From contig OY741275.1 in assembly GCA_963514095.1 (NCBI GenBank), positions 25,240,898 to 25,304,897 of the forward strand: a stretch of DNA of 64,000 bases. Reading direction: 5' to 3'. Under the pieces are notes generated by a model, which was not told the DNA's origin, did no database searches, and saw only the letters and a program-made list of their open reading frames with translations. Each line of letters begins with the position of its first letter. Position 1 is the first letter of the stretch. Both the position numbers and the translations under genes were made by a program. Positions 11,601 through 23,255 of the stretch are shown here, piece after piece. This DNA is from Eutrigla gurnardus. Taxonomy: Eukaryota > Chordata > Actinopteri > Perciformes > Triglidae.

Positions 11601-13997
11601 AGCGTCCAGGAACTCTCATTCACTTCACTGCCCTTCCTTTCCACCTACAAGGTGAGACTTTATGATAAATAACGCCAACAAGGTAACGTGTTCATGCGGG
11701 TGATAAAAAACAAACCTTATGGAGGGGGCTGGCTGGGCTGTGGTTCTGGGTCTGCTGCGTATGATTCGCCCGCTTGCTGGATGTGTGTTTGACCGAGGAG
11801 CAGCGACCATCCGGTGAGGTCCGAGTGAGCACCGAGCCGCTGGGTGGCGGCTCAGAGGAGGAGATGCAGTGGTTGTAAATAAGGTCTAGCTGTTTGCAGA
11901 AGTGGTTCAGGGGGAACCCCACAACATTTAGGAAGTCCCCGTGAACGTACTCCACCAGCATCCCGCCGAGAGCCTGGATACCGTAACCACCGGCCTTGTC
12001 CCTGACACACACACACACGCACACACACACGCACATTAACACAGAAACACAAACAGGGTTTTCCCATTCTACTTTTTTACTTCCTCGAATGCCGCAGCAA
12101 ACCAAACAACACAACCGCTGACCTTTACCCCCCCCCCCCCCCCCGCTGACTCAGGACACAAGTTAGAGCCAAGGCAAACAGATCTACAGAGTCAAGTGAG
12201 ACATTTCAGGCAAAGTCCAAAAAACGCCACAGGTCCATAAAAAGGGGCCCGTTGACTCCCACGGAGGTCGTGTTACTACACCAGGAGAAATCAATAGTTA
12301 TTGAATATGTGAAAGTTCAAATGTTCACACTCACATGGGCTCACCGCTGTCGATGTACTCCCACAGCATCTTTTCGGAGAGGTCAGCAAACTTCACCTTT
12401 GTTTCTTCGTAGAAGGTAATCAACTGGTAATCCACTTCTTCGTCTGGAGGCGATAGGGAGGGTAACAAGGTAGTGTTCAAACCTGCTTCATCAACTTTCT
12501 ACAGAAAACTAGGGCAAAGAAAAGTCGACTCAACGTCAGTTGATCGACTAATCTGTAAAGCTGAGTTTAACCACCAAGAATCACCACTTTGAATCTCGGA
12601 CGTGCTCACAGGTTTCTCAGAAGTAAGCCATTCGGTGTACAGTGATCAATCTGTATCTCTGAGCTACCATTATCGCCGGTGACTTACTTTCCTCCTCGTG
12701 GCAGAGGACGATAGCTACGCCGGTGAAGACGCTGTGCTCTTTGCCACTCAAGCTGGAAGAAAAAAACAGGACAAAGAAAAACTGTAAACAAGCTCCGTTT
12801 GTAATGAAGTGTCTAAAGTTTCTAATCACTCACCTCGACAGCATCCTGTAAGCGTCCTCTTTGTCCACTGGCTTCTCCAGAATCGTGTCATCTACAGTCT
12901 GTGGAGATGATAAGAAAAATCATACAACGTACCGTATATAGCAGAGAGCATGCCGATACAAACACTGTAAAGTCTCTTACCACAATAGTGTCTGCTCCGA
13001 TGACTATGTCCGGAGTCTTCAGGTGTTTCTAAAGCAAATTAAACGCCCAATATGTCATCAGTAACTAATTCAACATGGATATTTATACATATGATACACA
13101 AGGATCTGAACTCACAAAGGGCATCCTCCTGGCCACCTCCAGGGCTTTCTGTATGGCGTTCTCCACAGCATACTCATGAGGAGCTTTGAAAAGTCCCTTG
13201 TCTAGAGTTTCTTTAAACCAGGACGGCACCACCTCGAACCGTAAGCCCTGCAATGTAGGAGCGAGGGGGAAAAGCCAAATTATACTCGGATTAGAAGCCA
13301 AAATCAATACTTCAAATACCAAATCATCCTTTTACATACTTTTTACATACTTCTGTACAACAATTGCTTGTTACTTTTGAAGGACAAATAGATGTTTACA
13401 CGTATACCTGCTAATATTGGTCACTGCATCGGTGTCTAGTAGGGATGAACGATATATATCGTTATCGTATCTATATCTAGATATAAACATGCACGATATT
13501 AATATTGCAAAAAGCAAAGACATGGACGATATAACTTTTCTGGTGCAAAGAAAGGCAGTGTGATAGTCTGATGTGTTCAATAAAATATGTTTTTAATATG
13601 TGTGAAATCATAGTATCGTTATCAAGACATTTGTCTTAAATATCGAGATATTTTGTCCATACGGAGCAGCCACAGCTTCTAGGTATAAATAAAATCCTCA
13701 TTGTCATTATGTTCATTATCACTGACACTCTTATCAGAGAAAACAAAAAGAAAAGAGAGGTGACAAATCATCTGTAACTTATCTGAACGGACGTGACAGC
13801 TCTCTAATCGCATGGGACCCAAAGATATAAGAAAAACAAGAAGAGCTTAACATGTTTAATTCACAGAAGAATACACAGAATATACCTAGGAGTTTTTTAC
13901 GTACCGCGTTGCTGAGGATCTCCAGTCTCCTCGGGGAAGAACTGGCCAGCACCACCAGTTTACCGGTAAGCTTGGAGAGGACCGGGTTCAGCACCAT
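8610..13997 (-). CDS. asmtl: asmtl: Maf-like plus O-methyltransferase-like bifunctional protein, complete
   Basis: Fourteen coding exons, given 5' to 3' on the minus strand by plus coordinates: 13905-13997, 13116-13247, 12981-13028, 12834-12898, 12688-12752, 12335-12443, 11716-12001, 11432-11644, 10277-10439, 10007-10200, 9796-9919, 9575-9715, 9351-9473, 8610-8815. All junctions are GT-AG and in phase, giving 1962 bp and 653 aa, slightly longer than the ~620-aa human protein. Residues ~10-205 are a Maf/HAM1-like nucleotide pyrophosphatase domain (ASSSPRR near the N-terminus, GADTIV in exon 3). Residues ~206-337 are a polar linker. Residues 338-653 are an ASMT/HIOMT-type methyltransferase domain with the SAM-loop DLGGCTG (~495-501) and GDFFKDELP at ~545. 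By homology, the Maf half would hydrolyse non-canonical nucleoside triphosphates; the methyltransferase activity of ASMTL is not established. Presumably cytosolic. The start ATG is preceded by ACC and follows an untranslated exon ending at 15290. Confidence 0.93.
10850..11360. mobile_element. MITE-like element in asmtl intron 8
   Basis: An AT-rich ~510-bp block bounded by imperfect inverted ends ('taggggtgtgaatc' read from the right, 'tagaggtgtaacgattc' on the left). A ~95-bp inner piece of the same sequence recurs at 38565-38655, just upstream of the truncated third asmtl copy. No coding capacity. The ends resemble common teleost hAT-type MITEs; target-site duplication is unclear. Confidence 0.5.
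13438..13660. mobile_element. AT-rich MITE-like repeat in asmtl intron 1
   Basis: A block beginning 'agggatgaacgatatatatc' and ending near 'atatcgagatattttgtcc', rich in 'cgata' words and partly self-complementary. It resembles abundant teleost intronic MITEs. Boundaries are approximate. Confidence 0.4.
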
Positions 13998-14022
13998 GGT
14001 GGCCTCTCTGGTCTCGTCGCCC
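13905..14022 (-). other. asmtl: asmtl exon 2 (first coding exon), including 25 nt of 5' UTR
   Basis: Acceptor TTGGTGACCTTAG|GGGCG and donor AACGCG|GTACGT delimit the exon. The ATG at 13997 is the only one giving the Maf N-terminus. Confidence 0.8.
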
Positions 14023-14204
14023 CTAAGGTCACCAACACAGATGAACATTACAACGTGGCCTAGTTAACTTCTGCGGAGGAGGTACAGTAACGATTTTACA
14101 TTTAGTACCTGAAGCATAAACCTGGGTAACAATTTGAGTATGATCATTTTTCCTGATGGTTTAAATTGCTGACAAGGAAAAAAAAAAATACCAATGATTC
14201 ACAA

Positions 14205-14935
14205 TGTGAGGATTTGCTGCTTTACTTTGATTTAAATCACTTTAAACTACATCTTTACTGTTTGGACACAACAAGCACATTATCCTGTGTTCTGATATTG
14301 TAATATACTTTTTCTTTTCTTAAGATTTGTGGACTAAACTATAATAAAAGTTATCGTTAGTTGCAGCCAACATTTCTCACACTTAAAAAAAGACAATGTG
14401 CTGTCTGTGCTGGGACATTAATTACATGCATACAGGTTTATTTACTAACGTAAAAAAATGGATTATCTATTTCGACAACCAATTAAACACGTTATTCAAC
14501 AAGGACAAAAATATCATAGTATAAGTTTGACGATGTGAGTATTTGCTGCTTTACTTTGATTTAAATCACATTAAACTGCATATTTAGGGTTTTGGACACA
14601 ACAAGCACATTAGCCTGTGTTCTGATATTGTAATGCACTTTTTCTTTTCTTAAGGTTTGAGGACTAAACTATAATAAAAGTTATGGTTAGTTGCAGCCAA
14701 CATTTCTCACACTTAAAAAAAAGACATAATGAGCTGCTGTCAGTGCTGGGACGTTAATTACATGCATTTGATTTAAATCACTTTAAACTGCATGTTTACT
14801 GTTTGGACACAACAAGCACATAACCCCGTGTTCTGATATTGTAATATACTGTTTCTTCTCAAGATTTATGGACTAAACTATAATAGAAGTAATCTTTAGA
14901 TTCTTTACCAACATTTCTCACAAACACGTAATGGA
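14205..14935. repeat. Three-copy ~240-325 bp tandem repeat in asmtl 5' intron
   Basis: Units start near 14205, 14530 and 14765. Each contains 'gatttaaatcactttaaact', 'ggacacaacaagcacat', 'gttctgatattgtaat' and 'gactaaactataata'. The last two units are separated by a shorter spacer. No coding potential. Confidence 0.85.
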
Positions 14936-15289
14936 ATAATGCTTAAAAACACGCATAAAGTTTTATCTAAGTAAAGTTAAAGCTAACGTCAACGTGTTTA
15001 CTGTCGTAAACACACGGCTTCTTCAGTATAGTCACGTTATTTAATTAATATGCTCCGAACATACGCTACTAACGTAGTTAACGTAAGTTAAGAAGTTACG
15101 CTAACACAACTACACAACTCCGCTAACGTTATTCTGAAATAAACGTCATGCTAGCTAGCAGCTAACACGCTAACACGCCGTAATGTTTGCTTAGCGAGTT
15201 GTCATTGAAAGTTAACACGTTAATTAAAACATAAACACGTTCGCGGGGCTTCGTAGTTTCATCACAGCAGATAAAACCGTCTCTCTCAC

Positions 15290-15365
15290 CTGCTCCAGTC
15301 GGGAAACTGACACACAGCTGCTTGCTAGCCCCGCTCAGCTCGCTACGCTAGGACCACCGACGTGA
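15290..15365 (-). other. asmtl: asmtl 5' untranslated exon 1 (3' boundary defined)
   Basis: The donor GGAGCAG|GTGAGAG is a strong consensus at 15290. The stretch up to ~15365 contains no ATG, consistent with a leader exon. The 5' end is inferred, not seen. Confidence 0.5.
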
Positions 15366-15430
15366 CGACGCGTACGTGATGACGTTTCAGAACGAGGGCG
15401 GGTCCAAAGGTTGCGTAAGACGTACGCCTG
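15355..15430 (-). promoter_or_regulatory. asmtl: Probable asmtl promoter, CpG-rich with TGACG elements
   Basis: Just upstream of the leader exon, CpG density is high in an otherwise AT-rich region. There are repeated CRE-half-like words (gtgacgacg, gtgatgacgtttc) and a GC-box-like gagggcggg. There is no TATA box, as expected for a housekeeping-type promoter. Confidence 0.45.
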
Positions 15431-15564
15431 TTTTCATGGGGGAAAAGAGAGAAAAAAAGGTATCCTCTGTACTTGAACTAAATAATGATGTTTACACTAT
15501 TTTAAACGTAAAATGGAATTTAACCTAAATACTATGGAAGCACATTTCTGACACTGTAAAAAAA

Positions 15565-15692
15565 AAAAAGAAAAACTTTCTCAAAGTAATGACTTAGTAT
15601 CTCAAAAAATAAGAAACTTTCTTAAAGTAATGACTTAGTATCTCAAAAAAAGCGAAACTTTCTTAAAGTAATGACTTAGTATCTCAAAAACA
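15565..15692. repeat. ~43-bp tandem repeat, 3 units
   Basis: Units contain 'gaaactttcttaaagtaatg' and 'acttagtatctcaaaaa'. They lie between asmtl and p2ry8; no coding role. Confidence 0.85.
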
Positions 15693-15699
15693 TGACATA

Positions 15700-16920
15700 C
15701 AACATTAGCTCATTATTTAATGATATTAAGTCAATATTTTGAGTAAGTTTTTCATTGTTTTGACACACTGACTGAACAAAAAGGGAGGATGTGGCTTATA
15801 CCAGGAAGAAAAGAGAGACTGATGAAGAAACAGACATCGACACAGATGAATTACGCCCTTTTACAAAAGATTAGAGCTGATATCACAGCTGATAAGATGT
15901 TTGCAGTCTCTTCTTTAGTCACAAAACGTATCTGGTGGAGATACACAGAAATGTTTATTTAAGGTTATGTTATAAAATCCACATACAAAATTAAATGCTA
16001 TCACATATGTTCACATATAATGAAAAAACTATACTTCAACCACTACCTCCTATTATAATACATTTATTTGTGTAAAGGTAAAAAACATAGAAAATCTAAA
16101 AGTCAAAAAGGTTCACTATACAATCGATAGTTCACTGTTTAACACATTTACATACGTTAACATGATAAGCACTGAGGTCATTTCAGAGAAGGCTTATACA
16201 TAACACAGACGTTTTATTCACATTGTATTTGGACTTGTGCACGCTACGTATTCTGGCAAAAAAAAACAACATTACGTGGCAGATATTAAAACACAATAAA
16301 TGTTTTTACATCCTTTAAAAACACATTTTTAAAGTGTCAGTCTGTAAGATTTGAGATTGCTGCTTCTAGCGGCCTCTCTGGCGGTAGACGGAAATGCAGG
16401 CGATGTCTCTCATCTGCGTGATACCTTCAAATGCTCCACATTGAAAGGAGGTCTGTGGTTTTCCCTCGTTGGCGTCAGTTTGCTTCTTGATGACTTTCTT
16501 CTTCACTTCCATTAGTTTGTTGTTTCTTTTTATTGGACTGGAAGTCGAATGGTCTTCTTTCTCTTGCTGTTGGCTGCACCTGCAGTTGGAAATACAGATT
16601 TCCAATTCTGCTGACTGACGTAAAATCCTATTTCTGGGCAAAGCAGTGAGTTCAAGCACTTTCATCAGTGGGTTACATGACCAATCACCATTGTTTTAAC
16701 TCACTCTTTGATAGATAGCAACTTAAAAGACAATTAAATAGATGGAAATGTTACTGCCACTTTAAGATGTGAGGAAATGAAAGAATAATGACACTTAAAG
16801 ACACAGCTGCTGTCTCATGTGCTCTTATACAAAAAAAAAAACCTGAAGTAAAAGGATTGTTGATGCCCCTCTCACTTCCTCCATGTCCCTTTTACTCTCA
16901 TTTCACTCTCATTTCTCTCT
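15700..16920. other. asmtl-p2ry8 intergenic region and p2ry8 3' untranslated region
   Basis: AT-rich, no supported exon. Several TTTATT words (minus-strand AATAAA) such as near 16212 could serve as the p2ry8 poly(A) signal, but I cannot choose between them. Confidence 0.4.
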
Positions 16921-18665
16921 CTACTGCATCAAAGACACCTTGCTGGGTTCCCTCAACGTGCCGTGTGCAAACTCCTTGTACTCCATCCTCATGGAGTCGG
17001 CGCTGCTCAGGCTATGCAGCCTCATGATCTGCCTCAGCTTGTGCCTGAAGTCCTTGGAGGCGAAGTAGTAAATGAAGGGGTCGAGGCAGCTGTTCAGGCA
17101 GCTGAAGCAGAGGGCGAGCTTGTAGGCCACGTAGAGCGAGCGCTGGTAGAAGAGCCTCAGCACGGTGTGAGCCAACAGGAGGATGCTGCTGGGCGCGAAG
17201 CAGACGGTGAAGGCCAGGAGGACGACGAAGGCCAGGCGGATGGCACGCTTCTTCTGCGCCGTCTTGGAGTCGCGGCTCAGCTTGCGTATGACGCCGACGT
17301 AGCAGAAGGTGGTGACGCAGAAGGGCAGGAGGAAGAGGACGAAGACCATGGCGAAGAGGAAGGCCGCCCAGGCGGACAGCGACGGCAGCATGTCTCTCTT
17401 CAGCACGTCGAAGCACGTGGTGATGCCGAGCTGGGGGATGTCAAAGGTCAGGTCGGTGGTCATCAGCGGGCTCAGCACGCTCAGCACCAAGCCCCACATG
17501 AGGAGGCAGCTGCAGACCGCCACGGACTTCTTGACCCGGGCCTGCCGGAACATCATGGGCCGGGCGATGCCCAGGTAGCGGTCGATGCCGATGGCCATCA
17601 TGGTGAGGATGGAGCAGTACATGTTGGTGTAGAAGACCAGGGTCATGACGCTGCCAGGAGGAAGAGGAGCACTGGTTAGGCCATTTTCAATGAATGGTAA
17701 CAACCGAACAATCAAATTCATAACAAGATATTACTTCTTCCTACATCATAATTTCAATAGATAAATAACGTATAGGCCTTAATTAACTAAAATGCAATAA
17801 TAAGTTGAAAGTTTGTTATACAAATACAAGCGGAATAGTCCTACTGTTTTCTCTATTTCGGCAAGTATAAACAATAATCACTCCCTTATATGGGCGTTTA
17901 ATAGAAAGCTAACTTAGCTTAGCATAAAGACTGGAAAGGTAAGAAAAGACACAGACAGATTTTAGAAGACAGAGACATTAGATAGAGAGATAGGGGAGAG
18001 AAGGGGGGGCAACATGTAGCAAAGGGGTCAGATTCAAATTCAAATTTTCAAATGATATTTTGGGATAATTTCCTTTGTACACAAGTCCAATCTTCCCGTC
18101 ACTTTTGACTGGGAACACAAACAAAAATTTAAATGGTTTCCAAACAAATGTCCTCGGTAGCTTTGACCCAAAGTAGTCAGATTATGTTTCATCTGATTAT
18201 TTCTTATAGTAAATATAATATAAATAATCCAGAAATGATGTTCAAATTCAAGAAGTATGAGCCCCCGATCAACGAGGCATACAAGTTGTAATGTTTACAA
18301 GAAATTAAGTTGATTAATGACAACAAGTAGTGATAATCTATGTACTATTACAGTGTTTATGAATCCACACACCTGCACATCCGGGGCCCGAGGGTCCAGT
18401 GGTAGCCGTGGAGCTGGTAGTGGATCTGGAAGGGCAGCGCGGCGCCGAGGGCCAGGTCGGTGAGGGTGAGGTTGATCATGAAGATGATGGAGGGCGTCTT
18501 GGGCGAGGTGCGGAACACCAGCAGCCACATGGAGAGGCCGTTGCCCACCAGATTGACGGCGGTGACGATCACGTAGACGACGGAGATGGCCACGGTGGTG
18601 TTCACGTAGAGAAACAGCGACATGGTGGCGTTGTCGAGCTTCGGGCTGCTGGAGTTCCCCGTCAT
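16921..18665 (-). CDS. p2ry8: p2ry8: class A G-protein-coupled receptor P2Y8
   Basis: Two coding exons, 18373-18665 and 16921-17650, joined by GT-AG (ATGTGCAG|GTGTGT ... CTGGCAG|CGTC) in phase 2, give 340 aa. The ATG at 18665 is chosen because upstream codons are GTG only. The N-terminus has N-glycosylation sites at N4 and N12. TM1 has GN, TM2 has LTLTD with the conserved Asp, C97 is the disulphide Cys at the top of TM3, IDRY lies at 120-123 (in place of DRY) and TM7 has LDPFIYYF. GITTCFDVLK in ECL2 is very close to human P2RY8. In mammals the receptor is Galpha13-coupled, senses S-geranylgeranyl-L-glutathione and confines germinal-centre B cells. It is adjacent to asmtl in the same orientation. 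The gene lies in the unique spacer between the inverted arms, so it is single copy here. As I recall, the human coding region is a single exon, which makes this coding intron of interest. Confidence 0.93.
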
Positions 18666-20157
18666 GACTGGATGGGAGGGCGTCACCTGTGAGCGGATTC
18701 ACCTGTGGTTTCACAACCGGTGCTGCAGTTTGTTTTCCTGGAAATAAAGCAGCGTCGTGTACATTCAAATACTTCATTACTTAGGTAGAATGTCAGGTAT
18801 CTTGTACTTTTTTGTTTTTTCTCCCTACTTTTTAAAAACAATATCTGTACTTTCTACTCCTCACATTTTCAAAACAGGCTTGTTACATTAGTTTTAATGT
18901 TATTTAATTATTGTTATTATTATTATTATTATGGTGTGAGATTCAGTTAGCTTTGCAAAAAAAAAAGCAGCCAGTATCCTTCATAGGGATCCTTTTTTTT
19001 ACTTTATACTTTTATTTCTAACAATTTTTACAAGCTCTTAATTGTATTGCTATTTATATTTAATCGTTTTATTTTATTTCATTTAATTTAACCTTTTTTT
19101 TTTATTTGCAACTCCTTGTTTTTCAAAAAGTTGAGTTTGCAACCGAGACGAAGGTGCTCGCGGTGAACGGATGCTCGCGGTGAATCACTGCAACCGTGCG
19201 TGACATTCAACAAATCTTGAATCATGAATCCTGAGTGTTTTTCATAGCCTGTACTTTCTTTTTGAACACAAGTATCTGCACTTCTACTTGATATTAGACT
19301 TAAAAAAAAGCAGAAAAACAAAAGACGCTGCAAGAAAAGCAAAGTGTGTGAATGTGAGTGTGCAGAGCTGATTGATCTGGAAGGTGTGAAAACACACACG
19401 CATTGTTATCACATCTCCATGGTCGCTGTGCTGTTGTTGAACAGGAAAAGGACTCGCTCGATGTGTGGTGAACGGTGCCAACCGTCACCGTGGTGAAACA
19501 GCAGCTGCCAACGGATAATTACAGCTTCAGAGAAGTTACTGTCTAAGGAATAACACACACTTTCTTTCACACACAATGTTGGTGGTAGTGAGAGTTCACA
19601 CGAAAGAAATGATGGGGAAATCTACAGAAACATCCCTGACGCAACATCGTTTTCACGTTTTGCAATGGAAAGTACCAGACGGGGAGGATCGAGAACAGTT
19701 TCTCATCCTCCCACCCTCTCATCATAAAAACGAATTTTGTTGCAATTAAGATAATCAGCAAAACTGAGATTTTTGGGGGTTTTAATGACTTTTCTTTTTT
19801 TTAAAAGGGGGAAAAAAGAAGTTTGTTATTATGTATGATATAGTATTTCCCATCCTCTCTGCTTACACATGTTTTTGTTGTTGTTGTTTTTGTAACCACG
19901 CATCTCTTTAAATATGTATTTTCTATAGTTTACAACATAGTTAAGTCTTTGTTTCTTTACTCTTACTAATGTGCCACTTTTTTCGATTTGTCAGATTAAT
20001 TTGGGCGTTGTTTGTGTTTGTGTGTTAAAAACAAACCAAAAAAATGAAATAAATTCAATTTTTAAAAAAATCTTTTCCCCTTTTCTCACTGAGCACATTC
20101 AAAATAAAACAACTAATGTCGTTATTTCTCTGGTGAATTAAAGGTCGAAAGACTCAC

Positions 20158-20230
20158 CTGCGAGAACGGAGACGAGACGAGACGAGACGAGTGTCGGTGG
20201 CAGATGAGGGCACAGATACTGTCACTGCTG
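20158..20230 (-). other. p2ry8: Probable p2ry8 5' untranslated exon
   Basis: On the minus strand TCTCGCAG|GTGAGTC at 20158 is a near-perfect donor. A matching acceptor choice lies at about 18685-18705 (CACAG|GTGA type) before the start codon. The exon body contains a (GAGAC)n-like run. The 5' end is unknown. Confidence 0.45.
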
Positions 20231-20259
20231 AGGAAATGAGATTTAACATTTTTACACTG

Positions 20260-20263
<4 letters not shown>

Positions 20264-20292
<29 letters not shown>
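20264..20292. repeat. (GA)n microsatellite
   Basis: About 14 GA units, preceded at 20168-20191 by a short 'gagac' pentamer run. Confidence 0.9.
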
Positions 20293-20296
<4 letters not shown>

Positions 20297-20299
20297 GAA

Positions 20300-21030
20300 T
20301 CATGTGACAATCTTCATCCTACCAACTGCCACTAACAGCCGCACAGTAGATCCAATCTGGGACATGCATGTCTGAAACTCCCCACGCTGTTACGGTAGAG
20401 GGAACACACACACACGTTTAAGCCGTTCCTCTTGTGGTTTGTGAGTCGTCTCTCTGATGAAGCCTCTGCCTGACGTGTCAGAGGTCACCACTTTCACTTC
20501 ATCACGCCATTATCGTCCGTCACATCACTGCTGTGATTGAGAGGGAAAACCCAGACCGAGAGTGTCGGAGTGGAACCTGCGACATGAATGCAAATCCTGA
20601 AGAAAAAAGGTGTTCAGAACCGATCTGGATCACAGAGCAGAAAGGTTCCATTCAACAAGAGTCACACTCCAAAGGGTCACACTCACAAATGTATTTACTA
20701 AAGGAAAGTTTTTTTTGTTCAATGAGGACACCAGATCCAGACGTCAACCCACGCTTGTTTGGTTGTGGCAATGTATACTTATACTGTCAGCTTCCCCCTG
20801 ATTATGATACTTCTGCTTTCCCTTCTGCCCCCCCCCAGAGCAGCAACCTAGTGGATCTGGATCTATCAGTTAGCTTCCATAATTCAAGGTCAACTTTACA
20901 GCTTAGTGTTAAAGTTGTCTTAGTAGCTAACTAGCATTGTTAGCGACCTGTCAATCAGCAGGTAAGCCCCGGCCCCTAAAGCATCCCCTGCTTCCTGGTC
21001 TGGTGGACTCTAAATGGACCATAATGTACT
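20300..21030. other. Intergenic, no feature recognised
   Basis: No splice-bounded exon or known repeat. The single open frames present have no recognisable similarity. Confidence 0.5.
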
Positions 21031-21123
21031 AAATGAACATCATGCTGGATTGAAGAAGACTTGAAACTAGAGATTGAGACCATAAACTCATGTTTACAAT
21101 GTTTACTGAGATAATACATCAAG

Positions 21124-21340
21124 AGAGAAGTAGGACCATTTTCTCATAGACTTCTATACAACCAGAGAGGAGTCGCCCCCTGGTGGCCAGCAGAGAGAAG
21201 TAGGACCATTTTCTCATGGACTTCTATACAACCAGAGAGGAGTCGCCCCCTGGTGGCCAGCAGAGAGAAGTAGGACCATTTTCTCATAGACTTCTATACA
21301 ACCAGAGAGGAGTCGCCCCCTGGTGGCCAGCAGAGAGAAT
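21124..21340. repeat. 70-bp VNTR carrying CTCF-like motifs, 3 units (X1)
   Basis: Units contain 'agtaggaccattttctcata' and 'cgccccctggtggccagc'. The reverse complement of the latter, GCTGGCCACCAGGGGGCGAC, matches the vertebrate CTCF core. Motifs are at 21174-21189, 21244-21259 and 21314-21329, all in the same orientation. Sister arrays have four units (36040-36325) and two (46735-46880). Confidence 0.85.
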
Positions 21341-21586
21341 GCAGGTTTCCGGCACTCCAGCCTGGCTTCACTTTTCAGAACCGGACGGTTGCATCCTGGT
21401 GTATTTTGCACTGTTACACCCACTAATACTAAGATACTTTGTGTGTATTCATACAACTGTGACTGACTCATATCTGCCTTTTTATTTACGTTTTACTATG
21501 AGTTGAAAAGCTGCAGATAAATGCTGAGTCATCACATCATTATCACAATGACTCCAACGCCGACAGGCTTATAACGGAACAAGAGC

Positions 21587-21592
21587 TTTATT
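21587..21592 (-). terminator. Candidate poly(A) signal for gene X exon, X1 copy
   Basis: Minus-strand AATAAA ~575 bp beyond the stop codon of the gene X exon. It is conserved at equivalent positions in the other two copies (~36575 and ~47140). Confidence 0.45.
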
Positions 21593-22165
21593 TTTTATCT
21601 TCACAGCTTAAAAAAAAAAAAAAAGATAGGTATGGTAAACATGAGGTTGTGTGAAAAAATAATACAAGGCTTGTTCAACACACTACTTTATCAACATTTG
21701 TAGCTTTTTAAATGTATGTTTACTTGACAGAATTGATAGAAAACAATGCAAGTGAGATTGCTTTACATTTAAATCAGTAGGAAATGCTGGATACATGTGT
21801 AGAGAATGTGTTCTTCGTGGCTCGCGTACAAAGCTTTCCCTCCTCAAATCTCCGTCGGAATAAGATGTGATGTCACAAACGAGCAAAAGCGGTGAAAACG
21901 TCCTCGTCGGTAACAATAGCTCTCGTTGGCTTCGCCTCTACGCACAAAAATACACACAGGATCTTCATCTGTACATCCGTAGTTTGTTACTTTACATAAT
22001 ATATCTCATTTGAATAAAATCTATAGGATTATTAAAAAACGTCTACAAAGGCTTGTGGATACGGAGGATGAGGGATTCCACAGGGCCTCTAACGGGGACA
22101 CACTTCAAATGACTGTTGTGCTATCATGACGGCAGGTGTGTGTGCGAGTGTGTGAGTGTGTGTGT

Positions 22166-22400
22166 CTATCCACGGCTAATTTCCTGTTCCGGTGGATCCA
22201 TGTGGTGGTGCGCCTCCTTCTTGGCGCGGTCCTGGCAGTAGTCCTTCCCCCACTTGGTCTCGTCTTTGCGGCGCATGAACTTGTCGAACTCGTAGCGGTG
22301 CCGCTGCCACTTCCTCTCCTCGTCCTTCCCGCGGTGCTCCTTGTCTCTCTGCCGGCGGCCATGCTGCTCCCTCTGCTCCTTGTCGCTTTCAGGCTGATCT
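22166..22400 (-). CDS. Last coding exon of unrecognised charged protein ('gene X'), copy X1
   Basis: Minus-strand exon after the acceptor CGACCACTAG|AGATCAG. It encodes ~77 residues rich in Lys, Arg, Glu and His, including KWQRHRYEFDKFMRRKDETK followed by a WGKDYCQDRAKKE stretch, and ends at TAG (22166-22168). The composition is like the charged tails of RNA-processing or coiled-coil proteins. I do not recognise the family, and it does not match what I recall of AKAP17A, the human neighbour of P2RY8. Upstream exons are absent: the adjacent sequence is a LINE tail and then the inverted asmtl segment. This copy is therefore probably an orphaned 3' end. Copies X2 and X3 read through this stop. 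Confidence 0.5.
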
Positions 22401-22479
22401 CTAGTGGTCGCCGAGGGGATTGCACAGACAGAATTTTTAATTCAAAGCAATTTTAGATGCATGATAGCGTGGAATAACA

Positions 22480-22680
22480 GGCAACATTGAATGAATGAAT
22501 GAATGAATGAATGCTTTATTTCAAACATGTGAATAATATTTTACACTTGAAGCACTAGTTGATAAAAGCCTTTGTATGTTTGAAAAGGAGTAGGAAGAAG
22601 CATTAGCTTATTAATTCTTACCCCTTCTCCACTTAGTACCTAGTAGTATAGGTTATCTTACTTCCTGTGTATACTGGTAA
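22480..22680 (-). mobile_element. LINE 3'-end fragment with (GAAT)n tail
   Basis: The minus strand reads a short body, then AAATAAA-like sequence, then a tail of six ATTC units. The body phrase 'gaaaaggagtaggaagaag' is typical of abundant teleost L2-like 3' ends. It is repeated at 37480-37660 (four tail units) and 48030-48215 (seven). Confidence 0.55.
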
Positions 22681-22922
22681 TTTTTTTTATTTTGTTTTTA
22701 CTCTCAACAAAAACAATCACCAACAAACAACACCATAACTGCTTGTGTCAAAATAAATAAAATAAATGACAATACATTAAATTAAGTTTGTTGTTGTTCT
22801 TTGTACCAATACATTTAATCAGATAATTATTTAGTGAGCAACCCTGCTATGTTTTGAATTAAGACGTTGGTTCTGCCCCAGCTGTGGCAATAATTACTAT
22901 TTTAGTGGTTCGATTCAGTAAA

Positions 22923-23255
22923 CAGTGTTGGGCTACTGGGTTACTGGGAGCCGCTCCGTGAGTTGGTGTCCAGCTCATGGAGCCTGCTAACAACAGCGCT
23001 TAATTAACATAGTGTAGAGTCACACGGACCGGCTTTCACACTTTTCCAAAGTGGAGCGTATGCCCATCTCGCGATCGCGAATGTAGAGTCAATTGATTTC
23101 GGGTTTAAAATGCATTGTAACGCGCGTTACTGAGATTTGTACCGAGTAAAATATTACCAGTTTTTTTTTTGTAATGCCTTACATTACCGCGTTACAGCAA
23201 AACGTAATGCATTACAGTAATGCATTACTTTTGTAACGCGTTACTCCCAACACTG
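22923..23255. mobile_element. hAT-type MITE with 8-bp target-site duplication
   Basis: 333 bp with termini 'cagtgttgggctactggg' and (reverse complement) 'cagtgttgggagtaacgc'. It is flanked by tcagtaaa (22915-22922) and tcggtaaa (23256-23263), one mismatch apart. The paralogous sequence at ~37900 reads 'cattcagtaaaatatttgg' with no insertion and is the empty site. An 8-bp duplication and CAGTG ends are hAT hallmarks. Confidence 0.88.

Noticed and set aside
22166..22400. Assigning gene X to AKAP17A
   Set aside because: AKAP17A neighbours P2RY8 in human and also has a charged tail, but it lies in the opposite relative orientation and I cannot align this exon with what I recall of its C-terminus.
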